The position numbers and the translations under genes were made by a program. 64,000 nt of DNA from an uncultured Clostridia bacterium (lineage in GTDB: Bacteria; Bacillota; Clostridia; TANB77; CAG-508): contig CANQGE010000001.1 of NCBI GenBank assembly GCA_947601495.1, forward strand, positions 95,731-159,730, in the 5' to 3' direction. Below are positions 20,065-29,110 of this stretch, one piece after another (the stretch's first letter is position 1; every line of letters begins with the position of its first letter). The notes under the pieces were generated by a model that searched no databases, was not told the DNA's origin, and saw nothing but the letters and a program-made list of their open reading frames with translations.

Positions 20065-21447
20065 TTATTCTTTTGTTTCATTTTCATCTTTAGATTCTTC
20101 TTTAACTTCTTCTTTATTTTCTGTTTTATCTTCTAACTCTTTTTTCTCTTCTGCTTTGATTTCTGTAACTTTTACTACTTCTGGTGCTTTTTCTTCTTTA
20201 TTTTTCTTAAATATTTTTAATTCAGCAGAAATTCCTAGTAAAGTAGCAAAGAATCCTATTATTCCACCACATACTGGTATTAAAGAAAGTATTTCTAAAC
20301 CTATATAAACTAGTACTGCAACGCCAATAGTTTTTAGTTTTGAATTTGATTCTTTTAAAATTGCTTTTGCAATTTCAAATGATAAAAATGTTAAAGCAAG
20401 GTAAAGAATCACTATATATATAGCTAATATTATTAATGCAAATGGTATACCAATTAGAGTAAACATCAATATGATAGCTACAATAGGTACAACAATTACA
20501 AATGAAATTCCTATAAGTAAGTCTTTAACATAATCTATTGGTTTCATGTTGTCAAATTTTGATTTGTTTGATTTTGAAATACCTACAATTAAAGCAATAA
20601 ATATTAAAGCAATAATAGCTTTAATAACTACATCAATAATGTCTGCTATAATAATTTCTTTAACAGTTGGCTCTTCTTTTTCTTCTCCATCTGTTATTTC
20701 ATATTTAATTGTTTCACCATATATTCCTTCTGTATTTCCATTTAAAATTCCACTATAAGTAAATTTTCCATATATTGTTGAACCTTCACCTAAATTAACA
20801 TTTCCTGATGCAATTAAAACATTACGCTCTACCATACCATTTATATTTATTTCTTCGCCTACTAATTTTAAGTCTTTAATTATTTCTGCATCTTCTGATA
20901 TAGTAATTTTATTTTTTGCAACCGCATACATACCATTTACTATTCCAGTAACTTCTATGTTGTTTGCCACAGCATATACATAAGAATATACTGTTCCTGA
21001 AATTTTAAGGTCTTCAGCAATAATAAATACGTTTCCATCTATTACGGCGTCTGACGTAATTTCAAGTGATTTTGCAATAACAAATACATCGCCATCAACA
21101 TCTTGTTCAATTTTTAAATTTTCCTCTGTTTTAAACATATCTCCGAAATATTGCTCTGATTCATCAATTTCAAAATCGTCATCTTCATCTGTTTCATCAA
21201 CATCTCTTAGCCATTCTTCTGGTATTGGATTTTCTTCTCCATTTTCAAGCGCATCTTCAGATATAGGCATAATGCCATTTTCTGTATCTATAAGTGATGC
21301 ATCTTGATCTTCTGAATTTTTTAATTCTTCTAATGCTGTTTGATCAAATACAATATTTAAATTTGGAGTTTCAACTGCAAATGCCATATTTGATGCAAAT
21401 AAAATAGCAATAGCTAAAATTACTACAATTTTTGTTACTTTTTTCAT
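20065..21447 (-). CDS. Exported/membrane protein with bactofilin-like (polymer-forming) repeats, C-terminal TM domain and E/K-rich tail
   Basis: Signal peptide; repetitive beta-helix-like pattern (DGDVFVIAKSLEITSDAVIDGNVFIIAEDLKISGTVYS...); multiple TM; acidic/lysine tail. Confidence 0.65.
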   Translation of the reverse strand: MKKVTKIVVILAIAILFASNMAFAVETPNLNIVFDQTALEELKNSEDQDASLIDTENGIMPISEDALENGEENPIPEEWLRDVDETDEDDDFEIDESEQYFGDMFKTEENLKIEQDVDGDVFVIAKSLEITSDAVIDGNVFIIAEDLKISGTVYSYVYAVANNIEVTGIVNGMYAVAKNKITISEDAEIIKDLKLVGEEININGMVERNVLIASGNVNLGEGSTIYGKFTYSGILNGNTEGIYGETIKYEITDGEEKEEPTVKEIIIADIIDVVIKAIIALIFIALIVGISKSNKSKFDNMKPIDYVKDLLIGISFVIVVPIVAIILMFTLIGIPFALIILAIYIVILYLALTFLSFEIAKAILKESNSKLKTIGVAVLVYIGLEILSLIPVCGGIIGFFATLLGISAELKIFKKNKEEKAPEVVKVTEIKAEEKKELEDKTENKEEVKEESKDENETKE

Positions 21448-21518
21448 AACAAACCTCCCTTTTTATTTTATTTTTTTATTATATTTTATTTTTTCTTTTG
21501 CTTTCGATATTTATATTG

Positions 21519-22181
21519 TTAGCTTTCTTTTATCTTTTTTACTGATTCTCCAATGTTTTTAGAAGTAATCAAATAATTTCCAGCAACCAAAATATTTGCA
21601 CCAGACTCTATTGCTTTACTTGCTGTTTCATCATTTATTCCACCATCAACTTCTATATCTATATCAATGTTATTTTCATTAATATATTTTTTTAAAGCTT
21701 TTACTTTTTCTAAAGTTTCTGGTATTAACTTTTGTCCTCCTTTACCTGGAACAACTGTCATTACTAATACCATGTGAACATATGGTAAATATGATTTTAT
21801 TTTATCAATGCTTGTATCTGGACTTATTGCTATACCAACTCTAGAACCAATATTTTTAATTTCTTCAATAACACTTTTAGTTCTTTCTTCATTTTTTGTA
21901 GCTTCTATATGAAAAGTTATTATTTCTGGTTCTAGCATTGAATATTCATCTATAAATTTTTCTACGTTTTTTACCATAAGATGTACATCTAATCCTAAAT
22001 TAGAAATGTGTGAAGCTGTTAGTGCATAATCTTTCATTAGTTCGGTTGTATCTTTTTCTACAAATTTTCCATCCATTACATCTATGTGAAAATAATCTAT
22101 TTTTCCTGCTTCTAAATTGTACATTGTTTTTATTGCATTTTCTTTTTCTAAAGTTAATATTGATGCTGATACTTCTACCAT
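21519..22181 (-). CDS. rpe: Ribulose-phosphate 3-epimerase
   Basis: VSASILTLE, IDYFHIDVMDGKFV, LDVHLMV, VVPGKGGQKLIPETLEKV, IEVDGGINDETA. Confidence 0.93.
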   Translation of the reverse strand: MVEVSASILTLEKENAIKTMYNLEAGKIDYFHIDVMDGKFVEKDTTELMKDYALTASHISNLGLDVHLMVKNVEKFIDEYSMLEPEIITFHIEATKNEERTKSVIEEIKNIGSRVGIAISPDTSIDKIKSYLPYVHMVLVMTVVPGKGGQKLIPETLEKVKALKKYINENNIDIDIEVDGGINDETASKAIESGANILVAGNYLITSKNIGESVKKIKES

Positions 22182-22200
22182 AATTTCTCCTTTATAAAAT

Positions 22201-22265
22201 AAGAGGCATTTTTAGAACTAATTTTTATTTTATCTTTTGAATATAGTTCAAATAATGCCTCTTTT
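22201..22265 (-). terminator. Intrinsic terminator downstream of the PASTA kinase gene
   Basis: AAGAGGCATT...GAACTA / TAGTTC...AATGCCTCTT long hairpin. Confidence 0.7.
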
Positions 22266-22267
22266 AT

Positions 22268-24310
22268 CTATTTAACATTAATTGTTTGGCTTCCTTTATT
22301 GAAGTCCACTGTTTGAGTATACTTTGTTACACCGTCTACTTTAACTTTTACTTCTTTTACACCAGAAGTAGTATATGAAGCAGATATATCTGTTTTTGTC
22401 ATTAAATAATTATCATTTAATATTGTATCTTCACCTACTTCAATTCTTACAGTAGCTGTTGGTATTTCTGGAGTAGTTGAAGTTGTGTTTGCATCTTCAG
22501 TACTTGAAGTAGTTTGAGTAGGCTCAGTATAGCCCATTAAAGATTTTAGATTTACATTAACTGTTAGAGTTGATCTAGTTGGTTGTTTATTTACAACAAC
22601 TTCTATTGTATCTCCTTCTTTTAATGTTTTTCCTGCTGGAACACTTTGTGAAATAACTATTCCATCAGATTTTGAAGCATCTTCTTCATAAGAAACATTT
22701 ACTATTAGTTTTAATTCAGATAATTTATTTACAGCATTTTCTTGTGGTTCATTTAAAACACTAGGTACAACTACGTCTTTATATGCACTTCCTGAACTAA
22801 CAGTAAGATTTATTAATGTTGTTGCAGTTACTTGCTCTCCCTCTTCTGGATCTACATTAAGTACAATTCCTTTTTCAACTTTTTCACTTGTTTCTTCTGT
22901 TATTTCATATTTTAATTCTAATTCATCAAGTTCCTTTTTTACATCTTCAATGTCTCTACCAATAATTTTCTTTGGTAAGTTTTCTATTTTTTGACCCTTA
23001 CTAACTGTTAATTTTATTTTTTGTGTTAAATTAAATTTATAATTTTCTTGATATTCTGGAGATTGTGAAATTACATATCCTTCTTCTACATCTTCACTAT
23101 ATTCTTCTTCAACAGTAATATCTTTAAATCCTAAATTATTTAAAATTGAAATTGCATCATCTTTTTTCAATCTTTCAGCATTTTGGGCTCCAGAAACATT
23201 TGGAATTTCTACTTGATTTGGTCTACTTCCATTTAAAATTGCTATTGTAGAATACATTGCTATAACAAATGCAAGTATAGATATTAAAACAATTGTAGCT
23301 GGTTTTGCCCATTTATGTTTTGAATAGAATTCTTTAATTTTATTTTCTTTTTTAGTTGTAGTATTTTCTCCCATTTTTGGAGCTTTTCTATCATTATTTT
23401 TTTCCATTTCAAGTTCATATATTGTAGGAACTTTTTGTGTAGGTGAATCATCACTTCTTGTAGCTAAAATAACGAAATCTTCATCTGGTTTTTTTAATGC
23501 TAATGATAGGTCTTTAAGCATTTCTGTTGCATTTTGATATCTAAAGTTTGGATCTTTTTGCATTGCTTTTAATATAATTCTATTTACACTTATTGGTATA
23601 TTAGGATTGTAATTCATAGGGTCTACTGGTTCTTCTTGAACTTGTTTTAATGCAACAGACACTGGTGTATCTGCATCAAAAGGAACTTTTCCTGTAAGCA
23701 TTTCATACATTACAATTCCTAAAGAATATAAGTCTGATTTTGCATCTGTGTATCCACCTCTCGCATGCTCTGGAGAGAAATAGTGAACTGAACCTATTGT
23801 TGTTCCAAAAGCTGTTATAGTAGAGTTTGATACTGCTTTTGCTATACCAAAATCTGTTACTTTTGCAATACCATCTTCTGTTATTATTATATTGTGTGGT
23901 TTTATGTCTCTATGTATGATGTTGTTTTTGTGTGCTGTTTCTAGTGCTGATGCAATTTGCATTGCAATGTTTACAGACCATTTCCAAGAAAGAATACCAT
24001 CTTCTGTTATTATTTCTTTTAATGTTTTTCCTTGTATAAGTTCCATTACAATATAGTATAAGTTATCTTCATTACAAACATCATAAATTTGAACTATATT
24101 TGGATGTGTAAGTCTAGCTGCTGATTGAGCTTCTGTATTAAATTTCTTTATAAAGTCACTATCTGTTGTAAACTCATCTTTTAATATTTTAATAGCAACA
24201 TATCTATTTAGTACATGGCACTTGGCTTTATAAACTGTTGCCATACCACCATTTCCAATTTTCTCTAAAACCTCATATCTGTTATTCAACATTTTTCCAA
24301 TAAGATTCAT
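22268..24310 (-). CDS. prkC: Serine/threonine protein kinase with PASTA repeats (PrkC/Stk1-like)
   Basis: GNGGMATVYKAKC, IIHRDIKPHNIIITEDGIAKVTDFGIAKA; TM; three PASTA units. Confidence 0.95.
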   Translation of the reverse strand: MNLIGKMLNNRYEVLEKIGNGGMATVYKAKCHVLNRYVAIKILKDEFTTDSDFIKKFNTEAQSAARLTHPNIVQIYDVCNEDNLYYIVMELIQGKTLKEIITEDGILSWKWSVNIAMQIASALETAHKNNIIHRDIKPHNIIITEDGIAKVTDFGIAKAVSNSTITAFGTTIGSVHYFSPEHARGGYTDAKSDLYSLGIVMYEMLTGKVPFDADTPVSVALKQVQEEPVDPMNYNPNIPISVNRIILKAMQKDPNFRYQNATEMLKDLSLALKKPDEDFVILATRSDDSPTQKVPTIYELEMEKNNDRKAPKMGENTTTKKENKIKEFYSKHKWAKPATIVLISILAFVIAMYSTIAILNGSRPNQVEIPNVSGAQNAERLKKDDAISILNNLGFKDITVEEEYSEDVEEGYVISQSPEYQENYKFNLTQKIKLTVSKGQKIENLPKKIIGRDIEDVKKELDELELKYEITEETSEKVEKGIVLNVDPEEGEQVTATTLINLTVSSGSAYKDVVVPSVLNEPQENAVNKLSELKLIVNVSYEEDASKSDGIVISQSVPAGKTLKEGDTIEVVVNKQPTRSTLTVNVNLKSLMGYTEPTQTTSSTEDANTTSTTPEIPTATVRIEVGEDTILNDNYLMTKTDISASYTTSGVKEVKVKVDGVTKYTQTVDFNKGSQTINVK

Positions 24311-24312
24311 AA

Positions 24313-25074
24313 TTATCTCTCCTTAGTTTCTTCGCTAACATCTATATTGTCTATAATAATTGCTGTTATATTATCGTATCCACCTAATTCATTTGCATTG
24401 TTTATTAAAGCTTCCTCTGGATGTTCTGGATTGTTTAATAAAAGATTATATATTTCGTTTTCTTTTAGCATATTTGTTAAACCATCTGAACACATAAGTA
24501 AAATATCATCTTTCAAAAATCCCTTACAAATAACATCAGGTTCAACAAGTGAGCTACAACCTAAAGCTTTCATTAACATATTTTTCTTTGGATGATTAAA
24601 GGCTTCTTCTTTAGATATTGTGCCTTCTTTTAATAATTTTTCAACATAGCTATGATCTGTTGTAAGTTTTCTAATTATATTTTTACGAATTCTATAAACT
24701 CTACTATCACCAACATGACCTATAAATACTTTATTATTATATATTAAACAGATATCTAAAGTAGTACCCATATCTTTTAAGTCTTCTGATTCTTGTGATT
24801 TATCGTGTACAGTCATATTAGCATATTCTATTGCATATCTTAATAATTTTAAAATGCTTTCTCTATCTTTTTTATTTTTATTAAAATGATTTTTAATATA
24901 ATTTTTTGCATTTGTTACAGCTAGAGAACTTGCTATTTCTCCACCTTTGTAACCTCCCATACCATCTGCTAGAATATATAATTTTAATTCATCTTTTTCT
25001 AAATCTGATACGTAGTAGAAATCTTGATTCATATCTCTAGCTTTGCCTATATCAGACTTTGCCAAAATTCTCAC
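24313..25074 (-). CDS. prpC: PP2C-type Ser/Thr phosphatase (Stp1/PrpC-like)
   Basis: SDIGKARDMNQDFYYV, LADGMGGYKGGEIAS, VGDSRVYRIR, LLMCSDGLTNML, GGYDNITAIII. Confidence 0.93.
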   Translation of the reverse strand: MRILAKSDIGKARDMNQDFYYVSDLEKDELKLYILADGMGGYKGGEIASSLAVTNAKNYIKNHFNKNKKDRESILKLLRYAIEYANMTVHDKSQESEDLKDMGTTLDICLIYNNKVFIGHVGDSRVYRIRKNIIRKLTTDHSYVEKLLKEGTISKEEAFNHPKKNMLMKALGCSSLVEPDVICKGFLKDDILLMCSDGLTNMLKENEIYNLLLNNPEHPEEALINNANELGGYDNITAIIIDNIDVSEETKER

Positions 25075-25087
25075 TTACCTCACCTCT

Positions 25088-26134
25088 TTACTCTTTCAAG
25101 TTCTGCTTTCTCAATTGACCACAAGCAGCAGATATATCAGAACCTAGTTCTCGTCTAATAGTAGCTACTATTCCATGATCATTAAGGTAATCTCTAAATT
25201 TAATTATATTTTCATTAGTACTTTTGGTATATTTTCCATCTTCTATTTTATTTATTGGAATTAAATTTACATGTGCAAGCATTCCGTGTAGCAATTTTAC
25301 AAGCTCTTTTGCATCTTCTAAGTTATCGTTATTATCTTTTGCTAAAGCATATTCAAAAGAAATTCTTTTATTTGTTTTTTCTATATAATATTTGCAAGCT
25401 TTCATTAGTTCTTCTATTGGATAAGAATTATTTACCGGCATCATTTCACTTCTTGTTTTATTATTACTGCTATGTAGTGAAACAGATAATGTGCATTGAA
25501 TTTGCCTATCTGCTAAATCGTATATTTTTGGTACTAAACCGCTTGTTGAAATACTAATGTGTCTTGCACCTATATTTAACCCTTTTGGATTATTTATTAT
25601 TTTTATAGCATTCATAACATTTTCATAATTATCTAGAGGTTCCCCAATTCCCATAAACACAATATTAGAAATTTTAATATTTTCTTCTTTTTCAATTTCT
25701 AATATTTGTTCAATAATTTCTCCAGATTCTAGATTTCTTGAAAATGGTATTCCTGTTGAAGCACAAAACTTGCATCCCATTTTGCAACCTATTTGACTTG
25801 ATACGCAAGCTGTATATCCATGATGATAGCTCATTAAAACGCTTTCAATTAGATTTTTTCCTTCATCTTGCAAATCAAATAAATATTTTTTTGTGCCATC
25901 TACAGATTCTAATTTTTTTTCGATTTTAAATAATCCTAAAGAATAATTTTCTTCTAATTTTTTTCTAAGCTCTAAAGATAAGTTTGTCATTTCATTAAAA
26001 GAGCTCACTTTTTCACTATATAACCATTTAAAAATTTGTTCTGCCCTAAATGGTTTTTCATTCAAAAGAATTAATTCTTCTTTTAAATCATTTAAATCGT
26101 AATTTTTAATATTTTTTCTCAATAGTTCCCCCAA
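25088..26134 (-). CDS. rlmN: 23S rRNA (adenine2503-C2)-methyltransferase
   Basis: Radical SAM CxxxCxxC (GCKMGCKFCAS), EPLDNYENV, HVNLIPIN, ATIRRELGSDISAACGQL. Confidence 0.95.
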   Translation of the reverse strand: MGELLRKNIKNYDLNDLKEELILLNEKPFRAEQIFKWLYSEKVSSFNEMTNLSLELRKKLEENYSLGLFKIEKKLESVDGTKKYLFDLQDEGKNLIESVLMSYHHGYTACVSSQIGCKMGCKFCASTGIPFSRNLESGEIIEQILEIEKEENIKISNIVFMGIGEPLDNYENVMNAIKIINNPKGLNIGARHISISTSGLVPKIYDLADRQIQCTLSVSLHSSNNKTRSEMMPVNNSYPIEELMKACKYYIEKTNKRISFEYALAKDNNDNLEDAKELVKLLHGMLAHVNLIPINKIEDGKYTKSTNENIIKFRDYLNDHGIVATIRRELGSDISAACGQLRKQNLKE

Positions 26135-26228
26135 GTATACTTATATGCGATTGTTATATCATATATAGTATATTTTTACAATATTTTTTATAAACTTTTA
26201 ACATAAATGTAATGCTTTGAAATACACA

Positions 26229-26291
26229 AAAAAAAGAGCAATCTTATAATTAAAATTTGACATATAATTTTCATTACAAATTACTCTTTTG
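26229..26291 (-). terminator. Long intrinsic terminator at the distal end of the polysaccharide cluster
   Basis: AAAAGAGCAATCTTATAATTAAAATT / AATTTTCATTACAAATTACTCTTTT imperfect hairpin. Confidence 0.65.
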
Positions 26292-26295
26292 AATT

Positions 26296-27213
26296 TTATT
26301 TTTTTAATATTTTTCTCATTGGAATTTCAATAATAAGCTCAATATTTCTTACTAAAAATAATAGTAAAAAAATGAATTTTTGAATTATATTTATATTGTT
26401 ATAAATTTTGTGATAATACATTTTACTTTTATACATTTGTAACATTTTTTTATAATAGCTAAATGTTTTTCCAATAGTTTGGCTCTCATAATGAATAAAT
26501 TTTTCTTTAGATAAACAAATAGTTTTTAAATTTTCTTTTAATAATTTTTTTGCTAAAATGTCTTCTTCATAAAATAAAAATGTGTTTTCATCAAAAAATC
26601 CAATTTCTTTTATAACATTACTTCTTATTATAAAAAATGCTCCAGAAATTGCTTCTACTTCTAGTTTTTCTTGTTCATATTCTTTATTTGAATATTCTCC
26701 ATTTCTTAATACTTTATAAAAAAGAAGTTCTAATATTCTTGTAGAATGAACCACATCTAACCAAAATGTTCTTACTTTCCAACTGCTTCTTCTTATTGGT
26801 TTGTTTTCTTTGTTAAACATTCTTGGTGCAATAACAGCAATTTTCTCATCTTTTTGAATTTCTTTTAAACATTTTTTTATTGTATCTTCAGTAATTTCTA
26901 TATCTGGATTTGAAATAATATAATAGTCGTATTTTTCATTTAGGCTTTCTAAATATTTCATTCCAAAATTGTTTCCATAATTATATCCACCATTTTTTTC
27001 AGATTGAATAACTTTTACCTTATTATTTTCCTCTAAACTTTTTAATCTAGAAAAAGCATTTTCAATCGTAGACATATTGTCTACGACTAATATTCTATCA
27101 ATAGCCTTATAATTAGATATATTTTTTATATAGTTTTCTGTATCTTCTACATCATTATAGTTTACTACTATTGCCACAACTTTCATTTTCTCTCCTATAA
27201 ATTTAATTTGCAA
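26296..27213 (-). CDS. GT2 family glycosyltransferase (rhamnosyltransferase-like)
   Basis: VAIVVNYNDVEDTENYI, YYIISNPDIEI, SGAFFIIRSNVIKEIGFFDENTFLFYEEDILAKKL. Confidence 0.85.
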   Translation of the reverse strand: MQIKFIGEKMKVVAIVVNYNDVEDTENYIKNISNYKAIDRILVVDNMSTIENAFSRLKSLEENNKVKVIQSEKNGGYNYGNNFGMKYLESLNEKYDYYIISNPDIEITEDTIKKCLKEIQKDEKIAVIAPRMFNKENKPIRRSSWKVRTFWLDVVHSTRILELLFYKVLRNGEYSNKEYEQEKLEVEAISGAFFIIRSNVIKEIGFFDENTFLFYEEDILAKKLLKENLKTICLSKEKFIHYESQTIGKTFSYYKKMLQMYKSKMYYHKIYNNINIIQKFIFLLLFLVRNIELIIEIPMRKILKK

Positions 27214-27218
27214 TATAA

Positions 27219-29057
27219 TTATTTTTTCTTTAAAATAACTCCTGCACTATTACTGAAAACTACTTCATAATCATCAGTATTTTCATAAGTATTTGATTCA
27301 TCATATAGAACAAAATATTTTTTATCATCTTTTTTCATCCAGTCATCCACATTAGTTTCTACAACTGCAACTTGCAAATCATTTATTGATTCACCACCTG
27401 ATGTAATTCCAGAAACAACATACATCCAGGCTTTACAATTAGTGTTCATTCCGCCAACCAACATATTTTTTAAAGTCATGTCTTCTTGTTTTCCCATTTG
27501 CTCTGCAAGTTCAAGCCTGTATTGATTTACTAAACAAGAAGCATTAATATTTTTTATGCCAAAAATATTTGTATCATAGTAAATTCCAGCTAATTTTGAA
27601 AGTCTTAGTTCTGCTGGTGTATCCATTATTGTAGGATTTTTAGCATATAATCTTTCTTCATATCCGCCAATTGCAAAACAAATTATACAAACCCATATTA
27701 CTGTTGCTGTTTTTAAAACTACTCCTAATTCTTTATTATCTTTCATACTGCATAGAACTTCAACAGCAATATCTGCTAATAAAATCCAAATTATATAATA
27801 AATTTTATAGTAATAGTAGCTTGATACTATTCCATTTACTAATCCTAAAAATGTTATAACTGTTTGAAATACAAGTAATGCTAATGCTACTACTTGAAAA
27901 TTTAAATCTTTATTTTTTATAGATTTATATATAAATAAAGCTACAAAAGGTATATAAAACAAGAAATCTTGATATAAAGACTTATAGCTTCCACCAACAA
28001 ATCCAATTGCATCTGTTAATTTATTTTGATCACTATCTGTAAATGTTGGAATTACTAAATAACATATTGCTAAAGCTGTTACAATCAAAAGTAGTCCTGT
28101 AACTAAAAGAGTTGATTTTTTGAAAAATTTTAAATAAGATTTTTCTTCTTTTTTCTTGTCTTTTAAAAATACATATATACAAATAAATGCAAATAGTGCT
28201 GGAACAAATAAACAATATGAAAAGATTATTCCAACTCCCATAAGTATTATTAAACTTAGCATTGTTGGAAAATTAACTTTTCGGTTATCATAAATTTTTG
28301 CTAAGTAAAATAATCCTGTTGCAAAAGCAATTGCTACACTTAAATATGAAAATCCATATAATAAACTAGTATATGGATATGCAAATCCATATAAAATTAA
28401 AAATAATATGCCAAATACAAAATTTCCTTTTGTTTCTAGTTTGTCTGATATTAGCATATAAAAAGCTAATATGTTAAGAAGTAATATTCCCATTTCAAAA
28501 ATTTTAAATGTTACATAATCTCTAAAGTTTGGAAGAACACTTCTTACCATACTTATAAAAATTCCTGTATTTATGTATGCACCTGTTTGCATAGTTTTAA
28601 AGTTATAACCAGTTTGATTATCTATTTTAGATAAAATTTTCATATTGTTTGCAAAATTTATTGTTGCACTATAATGCATACTAGCATCCACAGAAGCGTT
28701 TGCCATCGTTTTTGCAAGAGGTTTATATTGATTAACTGCCATATAACAAACAATAGCACAAGCAACTATAACTGCTATAAAATCTCTTTTTCTTATTTCA
28801 AATTTTTGAATTTTTTTATCTTTAAATATTTTAAATCCAAGTCCTAAAGCAACAACTAAATTACTTATTGATAAGAATAGTAAGTTTGTTGTAATGTTCA
28901 TAGCTCCAAATACCATGCATACTAAAATATTAAATCCTAAATAAGAAATTAAAGATAATATAATCCAGCTTACTAAATTTAACCTCTTGTCACTTTTCTT
29001 TACAATTACAAAAGTAACAAGCATTACTAAAACTGTTAAGGCATAAAAAATTCCCAT
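27219..29057 (-). CDS. Polytopic membrane protein (GT-C-like; paralogue of 29111..31294)
   Basis: Many TM segments; DASMHYSATINFANNMKILSKIDNQTGYNFKTMQTGAYINTGIF shared with the neighbouring gene. Confidence 0.65.
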   Translation of the reverse strand: MGIFYALTVLVMLVTFVIVKKSDKRLNLVSWIILSLISYLGFNILVCMVFGAMNITTNLLFLSISNLVVALGLGFKIFKDKKIQKFEIRKRDFIAVIVACAIVCYMAVNQYKPLAKTMANASVDASMHYSATINFANNMKILSKIDNQTGYNFKTMQTGAYINTGIFISMVRSVLPNFRDYVTFKIFEMGILLLNILAFYMLISDKLETKGNFVFGILFLILYGFAYPYTSLLYGFSYLSVAIAFATGLFYLAKIYDNRKVNFPTMLSLIILMGVGIIFSYCLFVPALFAFICIYVFLKDKKKEEKSYLKFFKKSTLLVTGLLLIVTALAICYLVIPTFTDSDQNKLTDAIGFVGGSYKSLYQDFLFYIPFVALFIYKSIKNKDLNFQVVALALLVFQTVITFLGLVNGIVSSYYYYKIYYIIWILLADIAVEVLCSMKDNKELGVVLKTATVIWVCIICFAIGGYEERLYAKNPTIMDTPAELRLSKLAGIYYDTNIFGIKNINASCLVNQYRLELAEQMGKQEDMTLKNMLVGGMNTNCKAWMYVVSGITSGGESINDLQVAVVETNVDDWMKKDDKKYFVLYDESNTYENTDDYEVVFSNSAGVILKKK

Positions 29058-29110
29058 TTTATTTTCTTCCTTAAATTTAATTTAGATTTTTGAAAAATCT
29101 ATAAAATATT

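Noticed and set aside
26229-26291. Another palindromic mobile element
   Set aside because: Position just after the last gene of the cluster and the A-rich/T-rich flanks fit an ordinary long terminator.
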